From contig JAHWHI010000093.1 in the NCBI GenBank assembly GCA_019323355.1, forward strand, positions 1-6,849: 6,849 nt of DNA, in the 5' to 3' direction. The notes under the pieces are model-generated. The model made no database searches. It saw only the letters and a list, made by a program, of their open reading frames with translations, and was not told the DNA's origin. This stretch comes from Candidatus Woesearchaeota archaeon (lineage in GTDB: Archaea > Nanobdellota > Nanobdellia > Woesearchaeales > WJKV01). Of the stretch, positions 1 to 5,731 are shown one piece after another. A program made the position numbers and the translations under genes. The first letter of the stretch is position 1. Each line of letters begins with the position of its first letter.

Positions 1-219
1 CCATCCGTGCGCATAATTAAGTGCAGCAAACGCAGTGACAATATCTCCTTTGTCCCTGAAATGTTTTGCATCTTCAAAATATCTTGTTGCCATGTCCAAG
101 AAATCTTCAGCAGATGCTTTCCAATCAATGCTTTTCTCTTCTGCGATCTTCACTTTCTTGATAGCCCTGCCTGTGACATCAAAATACTTTTCTAATTTTT
201 CTTTTGTGATCTTTTCCAT
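1..219 (-). CDS. DUF357 family protein, C-terminus cut off by window edge
   Basis: The minus strand reads from an ATG at 219 to the window edge without a stop, giving 73 residues that begin MEKITKEKLEKYFDVTGRA and end NYAHGW. The charged helical N-terminus and the ending ALNYAHGW match my memory of DUF357, a small archaeal family of about 80-90 residues, so only a short C-terminal piece should be missing. The biochemical role of the family is not known. The predicted protein is all-helical and cytosolic, with no signal peptide or membrane segment. The ATG lies about 26 bases from the centre of the TTTATAAA box at 242-249, which suggests a leaderless transcript. No Shine-Dalgarno sequence precedes it. 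It diverges from the gene at 275. Confidence 0.8.
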   Translation of the reverse strand, partial: MEKITKEKLEKYFDVTGRAIKKVKIAEEKSIDWKASAEDFLDMATRYFEDAKHFRDKGDIVTAFAALNYAHGW

Positions 220-241
220 AACTTATACGAAGTAACAAAAG

Positions 242-249
242 TTTATAAA
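242..249. promoter_or_regulatory. Shared palindromic TATA box for two divergent genes
   Basis: TTTATAAA is its own reverse complement. Its centre at 245.5 is 26.5 bases from the minus-strand ATG at 219 and 29.5 bases from the plus-strand ATG at 275, so one box can position transcription in both directions. On the plus side it is preceded by the purine-rich ACAAAAG, which could act as a BRE. The 55-base intergenic region holds no other equally good TATA box. That it is used in both directions is inference from spacing. Confidence 0.6.
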
Positions 250-274
250 GATTGTCCTAATTCTAAATAAGTTG

Positions 275-784
275 ATGACAGAAGGAAACCCGACAGAATC
301 TAAGCCATATGTAAGTATGAAATGTACGTACCAACAAGGATTTCTTGTTTACGATCTCCTGGGGTATAGGATTTCTAATTCAGAAAAGAAGCATATCGAA
401 ACAAGTTTTCCATTCGCTTTAGAAAAACATCGTGGAGATCTCCTGAAAGCAATGTGCGAGCTCTATGCATATAACATACTAAACATACGAAGGTTGGAAA
501 ATCCGAATGTTGACCCAAGATACAAACGCACAGGGACTTACGACGTTGCAATGATTCGTTTCTGGGAAAAGGTCAAGGAAGCAGAATTAATTGAAAAATT
601 CCAGCAAGGTTTTACATTAAGCTATCTGCATTATGTTATGTTCACAGTAAATCCGACTTTAGAGGAAGCAGCTAGAGAAGAGGAACGGGTAGATGAAGAG
701 ACTATCTGGAACTCCTCTGATACAGGAGAATGCCCTCCGCAAGAATTTGGATCCTTTGGGAATGACCTGGATGAAGGTTGGTAA
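275..784 (+). CDS. Hypothetical protein, 169 residues, unrecognised
   Basis: I do not recognise this family. The reading frame is open from an ATG at 275 to TAA at 782-784. An in-frame TTG at 272 is adjacent, but ATG is the better start. Residues about 15-125 look like a compact, mostly helical globular domain rich in aromatic residues (QGFLVYDLLGY near 21-31, FTLSYLHYVMF near 113-123). Residues about 128-169 form an acidic, probably disordered tail with EEAAREEERVDEE and a C-terminal DLDEGW. Cysteines at 17, 61 and 153 make no obvious metal motif. There is no signal peptide or convincing membrane helix. It is likely leaderless, driven by the box at 242-249. The next operon starts 32 bases downstream with its own promoter, so shared transcription is possible but not needed. 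Composition resembles its neighbours. It is probably a real, lineage-restricted gene. Confidence 0.65.
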   Translation: MTEGNPTESKPYVSMKCTYQQGFLVYDLLGYRISNSEKKHIETSFPFALEKHRGDLLKAMCELYAYNILNIRRLENPNVDPRYKRTGTYDVAMIRFWEKVKEAELIEKFQQGFTLSYLHYVMFTVNPTLEEAAREEERVDEETIWNSSDTGECPPQEFGSFGNDLDEGW

Positions 785-786
785 CC

Positions 787-794
787 TTTAAAAA
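787..794 (+). promoter_or_regulatory. TATA box of the activase operon
   Basis: TTTAAAAA is centred at 790.5, exactly 26.5 bases before the ATG at 817, so transcription should begin at or next to the start codon. The bases between box and ATG contain no Shine-Dalgarno sequence, which fits a leaderless mRNA. The box begins just after the stop codon of the preceding gene. Confidence 0.6.
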
Positions 795-816
795 CTGACT
801 TCTATATCGTCTGTAT

Positions 817-1722
817 ATGGCAACCATTGCTATTCCTAGGGCTGCAGATTCCCATAAATATACAACATTATGGAAATATTTCTTTGAGAATCTTGGTTTT
901 GAAGTAATCCTTTCACCAGAGACAACAAAAGCGATAGTTGATGCCGGTGTGAAAGCAGCAAATACAGATCTATGTTTTGCAATGAAAGTCTTCTATGGCC
1001 ATGTGCTCGAACTGCAGAAACAGAAGTTTGACTATCTGTTCGTGCCTTCTATAGTCGGATCGCGCAAAACCAGCGGAGGGGATTATTGCTGCGCTTATTT
1101 TGCAGGGCTTCCATCGATCATAAAAAGTTCATTTGATGCCAAGATCCTGACAACAACATTCTATACAGATGAAGATGACTACGCTCCTTACATAGAGCTG
1201 GGAAATAAACTAAATATCAAGGATGAAGATAAGATCAGACAGGCGTTTGATTCAGCGCTAAAGAAGTGGATCGAAGAAAGAGATACAAGAAAATCAAAAA
1301 AACTTGAAAACCCTGACAAAAGGATTGCATTGATCGGTCCGGATTATGTTATACTTGACAAATTCTGTGATATGAACATCCCAAAACTTCTTGAAGAGGA
1401 GAATGTGGAAGTAATTTACAGCTCAGACCTAAAATCAGACTTGATAGAAAGAGAGGCAAAGCATTTTCCAAATCATATCCAATGGCACAGTGAGAAGGAA
1501 CTGTTAGGAGCTATCTATCATTTCATGGAAGACAAAACAATAGACGGTATAATACTTATCTTTCCATTCAGCTGCGGGCCTTGCTTCCTATTGAACGAGC
1601 AAGTCCTCTCAAAGAACCAGAACAAGAAGAATTTCCTTATCCTTAATGTTGACGAGTCCCAGAATGAAGGGCGGATCCGGACTAGGATCGAAGCGTTTTT
1701 AGATATACTGAGGAGAAAATGA
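817..1722 (+). CDS. DUF2229-type 2-hydroxyacyl-CoA dehydratase/activase-related protein, subunit 1
   Basis: This 301-residue protein resembles DUF2229, the module usually found inside very large bacterial CoA-enzyme activase proteins and related to the subunits of 2-hydroxyglutaryl-CoA dehydratase. Visible family marks are an N-terminal IPRAADSHKYTTLWKYFF segment, LGFEVILSP near 26-34, DLCFAMKVFYGHV near 51-63, CCAYFAGLP at 91-99, FSCGPC at 251-256 and the C-terminal RIRTRIEAFLDIL. Cysteines 53, 92 and 253 fall where the family usually has its conserved cysteines, and three ligands per subunit would suit an iron-sulfur cluster. Cysteines 91 and 256 are extra. The protein is cytosolic. It overlaps the next gene by ATGA at 1719-1722, so the two are translationally coupled. 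I infer that it pairs with the next protein and receives electrons from the activase at 2792. Its substrate is unknown. The ATG at 817 is chosen because it lies at the promoter-predicted transcript start. Confidence 0.8.
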   Translation: MATIAIPRAADSHKYTTLWKYFFENLGFEVILSPETTKAIVDAGVKAANTDLCFAMKVFYGHVLELQKQKFDYLFVPSIVGSRKTSGGDYCCAYFAGLPSIIKSSFDAKILTTTFYTDEDDYAPYIELGNKLNIKDEDKIRQAFDSALKKWIEERDTRKSKKLENPDKRIALIGPDYVILDKFCDMNIPKLLEEENVEVIYSSDLKSDLIEREAKHFPNHIQWHSEKELLGAIYHFMEDKTIDGIILIFPFSCGPCFLLNEQVLSKNQNKKNFLILNVDESQNEGRIRTRIEAFLDILRRK

Positions 1723-2795
1723 AAGTATCTTTTTACCATCTTGGAAACATGTGGCTCGGCCTGAAAGCCATGGTCGAAAAAATGGGAATAGAAATAGTTC
1801 TTCCTCCAAAGATGACTAACAAGACTTTGGCATTCGGAACAAAACACTCCCCAGAATCAGCGTGCGAACCTTTCAAATATATCTTGGGAGAGTACAAAGA
1901 AGCTTTAGAGGCTGGCGCTGATACAATCTTCCACCTGGAATCCTACCAGAGAATCGGATGCAGGATCCCTCAATATACAACTGGAACAAAAGCAATTCTA
2001 AACAGGCTCGGCTACAATTACCAGACAATTCCCTTAGGCGGAATAGAAAGAAAAGAGACATACGAGATGTTTAAGAAGGGAAACCCAGATCTCTCATATG
2101 CAAAATTCAACCTCGCATTGCTGTTCGGGATTGCAAAGATGAAATACATCGAATGGTTGGAGGACCTGACCAGTCAATTGAGGCCATTTGAAAAAAATAA
2201 AGGCGACTGCAACAGGCTGATGTCCCAGGGATTGAAAATATTGGATGAAGTAAAGACAATGAAAGGCCTTCTTCCAGCAAAAGCAAAGATCAAACTTCTT
2301 GCTTCAAAAATAGGACCGGACAGATCAAGAAGACCAAAGAGAGTTATGGTCGTCGGAGACCTCTACAGGATATTGGAGCATTTTGCAAACAACAATGTCT
2401 TTGAAAAACTTGGTGATCTTGGAGTAATCCCCTACAGATCTTTCTACTTAAGTGAGAACCTGAGATATTATTCAAAACTCGGTCCATGGGGCAAGAAAAG
2501 CTTTAAAAATAAATGGCAGATAGCAGAACCATACATTGACAAGCAATTGGCTTTTGGAACTGCAGAGGCTGTTGCTGACACTCTGATAGCAATAAAAGAG
2601 AAAAAGATCGATGGAATAATCCATACTTACAATTTCACATGCATGCCTGAGATTGTGAACAATGTTATATTTCACAAGATAAGCAAGGATTTTAATATCC
2701 CTCTGCTTTCTCTATCAGCAGGAGAGCACCAGGCAGAAGCATATCATACAACACGGATAGAGGCTTTTGTTGACATGCTGAACAGGAAAAAATGA
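1719..2795 (+). CDS. 2-hydroxyacyl-CoA dehydratase/CoA protein activase-like protein, subunit 2
   Basis: This 358-residue protein belongs to the broad 2-hydroxyglutaryl-CoA dehydratase/benzoyl-CoA reductase-like family, often annotated in archaea as 'CoA protein activase'. It shows SACEPFKYILGEYKEAL at 47-63, EAGADTIF at 64-71, RIGCRIPQY at 78-86, FTCMPEIVNNV at 306-316 and HTTRIEAFVDML near 343-354. Cysteines 49, 81 and 308 are the likely cluster ligands, and their order and spacing mirror cysteines 53, 92 and 253 of the preceding protein. The two proteins therefore look like distant paralogues forming a heterodimer, as the two dehydratase subunits do. A helical insert around 140-200 links the halves, and a second Rossmann-like segment begins at RVMVVGDLYRIL (208-219). 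The start overlaps the previous stop and the end overlaps the next start, each by ATGA. No canonical pathway enzymes are adjacent, so reaction and substrate cannot be named. Confidence 0.8.
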   Translation: MKVSFYHLGNMWLGLKAMVEKMGIEIVLPPKMTNKTLAFGTKHSPESACEPFKYILGEYKEALEAGADTIFHLESYQRIGCRIPQYTTGTKAILNRLGYNYQTIPLGGIERKETYEMFKKGNPDLSYAKFNLALLFGIAKMKYIEWLEDLTSQLRPFEKNKGDCNRLMSQGLKILDEVKTMKGLLPAKAKIKLLASKIGPDRSRRPKRVMVVGDLYRILEHFANNNVFEKLGDLGVIPYRSFYLSENLRYYSKLGPWGKKSFKNKWQIAEPYIDKQLAFGTAEAVADTLIAIKEKKIDGIIHTYNFTCMPEIVNNVIFHKISKDFNIPLLSLSAGEHQAEAYHTTRIEAFVDMLNRKK

Positions 2796-3730
2796 AACAG
2801 ACATATCTTGGAATCGACATTGGAAGTGTGAGCTGCAACACAGCTCTGATCAATGAGGATACTGTTCTCTATACTTCTTACGCCCGTGTGCACGGAAAAC
2901 CAATTGACACAATTCAGAATGAATTGAAGAAAATAAAAGAAAAGTTCAAGGACATAGAGATAAAAGGTGTCTGCTGCACTGGAACTGCACGTTTCTTGAT
3001 AGGAAAGATTGTCGGAGCAGATGTTGTCAAGAACGAGATAACATGCCATGCGACAGGAACAATGCATTTTGTTCCAGACGTGAGGACAATATTAGAGATC
3101 GGCGGACAAGATTCAAAGATAATAATTGTAAAAGACAAGGTTGTGACAGACTTTGCAATGAACACTGTCTGTGCAGCAGGGACAGGAAGTTTCCTTGACC
3201 AGCAGGCAGCGAGGCTTGGCATAAAGATCGAAGGTTTTGGTGACGAGGCACTCCAGTCGCAGAAAGAGGTCGTTGTCCGTGGAAGATGCGGCATCTTCGC
3301 AGAGTCAGACATCATAAACAAACAGATGTTGGGCCATAAAAGAGAGGATATTCTTATGGGTTTATGCAAAGCACTGGTAAGAAATTACATGAACAATGTT
3401 GCAAAAGGAAAAAATATAGTCCCGCCGGTCGTTCTTCAGGGAGGAGTCGCTGCAAACAAGGGCATTAAGAAAGCTTTCGAAGACGAACTTGGAACAGAAG
3501 TCATAATCCCGATGCATTACAATGTAATGGGTGCGTTAGGCGCAGCTCTACTTGCACAGGAAGCAAAACCAGAAAAGACAAATTTCAAAGGATTCGATAT
3601 AAGTGATGCAGAATTCTCAGTGGATTCCTTCATATGCACAGACTGTCCAAATCATTGCGAGATCACAGTCGTATATGAAAATGAAAAGAAAATAGCGCAC
3701 CTGGGAAGCAAGTGCGGAAAATATCTTTAA
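2792..3730 (+). CDS. ATP-dependent activase (BadF/BadG/BcrA/BcrD, HgdC-like) with C-terminal Cys4 tail
   Basis: This 312-residue ASKHA-fold ATPase is homologous to the activator of 2-hydroxyglutaryl-CoA dehydratase, which uses ATP hydrolysis to push one electron to its partner at very low potential. Visible motifs are phosphate-1 YLGIDIGSVSCNTAL (5-19), LEIGGQDSKI (101-110), NTVCAAGTGSFLDQQA (124-139), GRCGIFAESDIINK (164-177), VVLQGGVAAN (213-222) and NVMGALGAALLA near 244-255. Cysteines 127 and 166 match the family's cluster-bridging pair, in which a homodimer holds one [4Fe-4S] cluster between its subunits. Beyond the usual domain of about 260 residues is a tail with cysteines 282, 285, 289 and 308 (CTDCPNHCE, then SKCGKY), which could bind another metal or cluster. 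A similar segment follows the ATPase part in the giant fused activases, as I recall them. The gene is coupled to the preceding gene by ATGA at 2792-2795. Its stop overlaps the convergent HD-GYP stop. Confidence 0.9.
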   Translation: MKQTYLGIDIGSVSCNTALINEDTVLYTSYARVHGKPIDTIQNELKKIKEKFKDIEIKGVCCTGTARFLIGKIVGADVVKNEITCHATGTMHFVPDVRTILEIGGQDSKIIIVKDKVVTDFAMNTVCAAGTGSFLDQQAARLGIKIEGFGDEALQSQKEVVVRGRCGIFAESDIINKQMLGHKREDILMGLCKALVRNYMNNVAKGKNIVPPVVLQGGVAANKGIKKAFEDELGTEVIIPMHYNVMGALGAALLAQEAKPEKTNFKGFDISDAEFSVDSFICTDCPNHCEITVVYENEKKIAHLGSKCGKYL

Positions 3731-4623
3731 TTACTCTCAGGATTTACTACTGCATAAGCCTCTTCTAATGGTGCCAATGCTTCGTCGACAATCCTGGAGT
3801 TGAACTGATTCCTTGGATCTCTTCTAAGTTCTTCCAAAGCTTCTTCCATTGTTTTTCTCTTGTGATACGGCCTGCATGAAGTCATTGCATCAAATGAATC
3901 TGCAATAGCAATGATCTGTCCGTCTATTGGAATGGCTTCTTTTGCAAGATTTCCAGGATATCCTCCGCCACCAAACTTTTCTTGATGAGTTACAATTCCA
4001 GTATCAATATGCCTGGTGTCGACTCCGAAAATTTCTCCGATCCTTTGAAGGATTCTTTTTCCAGTCAATGGATGCACTTTAACAACATCCATTTCATTTT
4101 TGGTCAGTCTTCCTCTTTTCTCAAGGATATGGTTCGGCACTACAACCTTGCCAATATCATGTAATCCAGCTGCAGTTGTTATCCTGTGGCTTGCATCTCT
4201 TGGCAGACCGATCCCTCGGCATATACTTCCAGCATAGAATTCTACATTCCTGTTATGCGGTCCGATTATGCATGGCTTGCCTTCAAGTGAAATATCTTTC
4301 AGTGTGATTCCAACTTTCAATGCCTGTACAACTTCATCAACACCAAAGTCATACTTCATTGATCTTCTGCCAGCTGTCGCCCTTATTTGTTGAGCAAGCG
4401 CAGACACATATTCAACTATGTATTCGCTTCTTACATAAGGCAGACCCATTACAACGAGCTGCCATGAGTCCTGTATAGCCGCCTCAAGCGAGATAAATTC
4501 ATGTGTGAATCTCTTGGCAAAATCATATATTAGTTTATGTGAATTTGGAGTAATACATGTTTGAGAATTAGGGTGGGAATCTTCTTCAGCCCCTGACCGG
4601 GCCTCAAGATTGCTGTATACCAT
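3727..4623 (-). CDS. HD-GYP domain protein (predicted metal-dependent phosphohydrolase)
   Basis: The best start is the ATG at 4623, giving 298 residues, because GAGGTGATC directly upstream is an ideal Shine-Dalgarno sequence. A GTG at 4635 lies inside that site and would add four residues. Residue numbers here count from that ATG. Residues 1-115 are an unrecognised, probably helical N-terminal region. Residues about 120-290 are an HD-GYP domain with PHNRNVEFYAG (H123), AAGLHDIGKVVVP (H155, D156, K159), KVHPLTGKRIL (H184), THQEKFGGGGYPG (H213) and ADSFDAMTSCRPY (D242), ending with QFNSRIVDEAL. The usual HH pair is TH, and the acidic residue four before the first histidine seen in trimetal members is absent. 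Known HD-GYP enzymes hydrolyse cyclic-di-GMP or related dinucleotides, mainly in bacteria; the substrate here is unknown. There is no transmembrane segment and no receiver domain. It is divergent from rps27e and convergent with the activase operon. The family is uncommon in archaea, so transfer from bacteria is plausible. Confidence 0.88.
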   Translation of the reverse strand: MVYSNLEARSGAEEDSHPNSQTCITPNSHKLIYDFAKRFTHEFISLEAAIQDSWQLVVMGLPYVRSEYIVEYVSALAQQIRATAGRRSMKYDFGVDEVVQALKVGITLKDISLEGKPCIIGPHNRNVEFYAGSICRGIGLPRDASHRITTAAGLHDIGKVVVPNHILEKRGRLTKNEMDVVKVHPLTGKRILQRIGEIFGVDTRHIDTGIVTHQEKFGGGGYPGNLAKEAIPIDGQIIAIADSFDAMTSCRPYHKRKTMEEALEELRRDPRNQFNSRIVDEALAPLEEAYAVVNPESN

Positions 4624-4630
4624 CTCTATG

Positions 4631-4639
4631 ATCACCTCT
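4631..4639 (-). promoter_or_regulatory. Strong Shine-Dalgarno site of the HD-GYP gene
   Basis: The minus strand reads GAGGTGATC from 4639 to 4631, seven bases before the ATG at 4623. It is fully complementary to the 3' end of 16S rRNA (GAUCACCUC). It decides the start codon, because the upstream GTG at 4635 is part of the site itself. It contrasts with the leaderless genes in the window. Confidence 0.75.
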
Positions 4640-4682
4640 TTTTAGTGTACTTATTTGTATACTGGTGTGGAGTTTAATTACA

Positions 4683-4690
4683 TATTTAAA
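4683..4690 (-). promoter_or_regulatory. Probable TATA box of the HD-GYP gene
   Basis: Read on the minus strand, TTTAAATA is centred at 4686.5. It predicts a transcript start near 4660 and a 5' leader of about 37 bases that includes the Shine-Dalgarno site. The palindromic TTTATATATAAA at 4699-4710 is an alternative box for the same direction. Confidence 0.45.
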
Positions 4691-4698
4691 TCTTGTGG

Positions 4699-4710
4699 TT
4701 TATATATAAA
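4699..4710. promoter_or_regulatory. Palindromic TATA-like element in the divergent promoter region
   Basis: TTTATATATAAA is a perfect 12-base palindrome between the divergent HD-GYP and rps27e genes. Centred at 4704.5, it could give a plus transcript starting near 4731 or a minus transcript near 4678. It may be a second promoter or simply AT-rich spacer. Closer boxes exist for both genes. Confidence 0.35.
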
Positions 4711-4723
4711 ACGCCCCAAAACC

Positions 4724-4731
4724 TTTATAAA
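4724..4731 (+). promoter_or_regulatory. TATA box of the rps27e operon
   Basis: TTTATAAA is centred at 4727.5 and predicts a transcript start near 4754, right at the Shine-Dalgarno sequence. The mRNA would then have a very short leader of about 13 bases. The preceding CCCCAAAACC may hold the BRE. Confidence 0.55.
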
Positions 4732-4753
4732 AGCCGCACTCTCTCTGTATAGC

Positions 4754-4761
4754 GGAGGGTG
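4754..4761 (+). promoter_or_regulatory. Shine-Dalgarno site of rps27e
   Basis: GGAGGGTG lies five bases before the ATG at 4767. It is a strong ribosome binding site and fixes the start of S27e at the head of the operon. Confidence 0.65.
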
Positions 4762-4766
4762 TAAAT

Positions 4767-4958
4767 ATGGAAGAAAAAGTCTTTAGAGAGCCTGCATCAA
4801 AGTTTTTGAAGGTAAGATGCCCTAAATGCAAAAATGAGCAGATCATATTCGGAAATGCATCATCTAATGTGGATTGCCTGGTTTGCGGCAAAGAGATAGC
4901 AAAGCCAACAGGGGGCAAGGCAACAATCAAAGCGCGGGTATTGGAAGTATTGTCGTAA
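4767..4958 (+). CDS. rps27e: Small ribosomal subunit protein S27e
   Basis: This 63-residue zinc-ribbon protein of the archaeal/eukaryotic 30S/40S subunit has a normal length for archaeal S27e. Cysteines 18, 21, 37 and 40 form CPKC and CLVC pairs separated by 15 residues, the expected zinc site. The region FLKVRCPKCKNEQIIFG is typical of the family, as is the GGKATIKARVLEVL end. It is the first gene of an operon in which aIF2 alpha starts two bases after its stop. In many archaea L44e precedes it; here the upstream neighbour is the divergent HD-GYP gene. Confidence 0.95.
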   Translation: MEEKVFREPASKFLKVRCPKCKNEQIIFGNASSNVDCLVCGKEIAKPTGGKATIKARVLEVLS

Positions 4959-4960
4959 AA

Positions 4961-5731
4961 ATGTACTACAACAGAAAAGGTTTACCAGAAGAGTCAGAGC
5001 TTGTTCTATGTACTGTTACCAAAATTCATTTTACTTCTGTCTTTGCAACTTTGGATGAATACAACGGAAAGACAGGCATGATACATATCAGTGAGATCTC
5101 TCCAGGTAGGATAAGGACTATCAGTGATTATGTCAAGGAAGGAAAAAAGATTATCTGCAAAGTAATCAGGGTCAATCAGGAACGCGGGCACATCGACCTT
5201 TCATTGAGGCGGGTGAACGAGGGACAGAGAAGAGAGAAGAACGAGCTGATAAAAAAAGAGCTGAAAGCAGAGAAGATTGTCGACTTTGCAGCGCAGGAAC
5301 TGAAGCTGCAGCCAAAGAAATTCTACCAGGAAGTTTTCGCAAAGATAGAGCCTATGTATCCTTACATGCATCAATGTTTTGAAGAGATTGTCACAAAACA
5401 GTTTGACATCAAAAAACTAAAGCTCGACCCTAAAACAGAGGAAGTGCTGCATACCCTTATCACGCAGAGGATGAAACCTCCTGAAGTTGAGATCAAAGGG
5501 GTTTTGACACTTGAATCCTATGAACCGGACGGTGTGAAGAAGCTGGTCGATGTATTCAAGAAGATGAGTCATGAGAATATCGAGATAAAATATACTGGCG
5601 CAGGAAAATACAGTGTCCTGATAAAAGCCAAGGATTATGATTTTGCAGAAGAGATTTTCGAGAAGCATATCGAGAAACAGGTTGAAGCCTTCAAGAAAGA
5701 AGGCGGCAAGGCTGAATTCGCGAGGACATGA
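4961..5731 (+). CDS. eif2a: Translation initiation factor 2 subunit alpha (aIF2 alpha)
   Basis: This 256-residue subunit belongs to the heterotrimer that brings methionyl initiator tRNA to the small ribosomal subunit. Residues about 9-82 are an S1-type OB fold (ELVLCTVTKIHFTSVFATL, HISEIS at 42-47, DYVKEGKKIICKVIRV, HIDLSLRRV). About 83-170 is the helical domain, and about 171-256 the alpha/beta domain that contacts the gamma subunit. The stretch SEISPGRIRTI aligns with the eukaryotic loop SELSRRRIRSI, so Ser47 sits where regulatory Ser51 lies in eukaryotes. The ATG at 4961 is preferred over an in-frame ATG at 4874 inside rps27e, because it starts the conserved domain and gives the usual family length. 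It is two bases after the S27e stop, so coupled translation is likely. Its TGA overlaps the nop10 start. Confidence 0.95.
   Translation: MYYNRKGLPEESELVLCTVTKIHFTSVFATLDEYNGKTGMIHISEISPGRIRTISDYVKEGKKIICKVIRVNQERGHIDLSLRRVNEGQRREKNELIKKELKAEKIVDFAAQELKLQPKKFYQEVFAKIEPMYPYMHQCFEEIVTKQFDIKKLKLDPKTEEVLHTLITQRMKPPEVEIKGVLTLESYEPDGVKKLVDVFKKMSHENIEIKYTGAGKYSVLIKAKDYDFAEEIFEKHIEKQVEAFKKEGGKAEFART

Noticed and set aside
272..274. TTG start for the orphan protein
   Set aside because: It adds one residue next to an ATG, so ATG is the simpler start.
1518..1847. 109-residue open frame on the minus strand across the subunit 1/subunit 2 junction
   Set aside because: It overlaps two well-supported coding regions and has no promoter, ribosome site or recognisable sequence.
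2914..3369. 151-residue open frame on the minus strand opposite the activase
   Set aside because: It lies wholly inside a gene with clear family motifs, its translation shows no recognisable domain, and it is best explained as a shadow frame.
4624..4635. GTG start at 4635 for the HD-GYP protein
   Set aside because: The GTG is part of the GAGGTGATC Shine-Dalgarno site, which is correctly spaced for the ATG at 4623.
4636..4766. Possible small gene or RNA in the divergent region between the HD-GYP gene and rps27e
   Set aside because: The stretch is AT-rich with TATA-like boxes. No coding frame with family signal and no strong hairpin was apparent by eye.
4874..4960. Longer aIF2 alpha with 29 extra N-terminal residues starting inside rps27e
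   Set aside because: The extra residues read the S27e sequence in another frame, and the conserved domain begins at the ATG at 4961.
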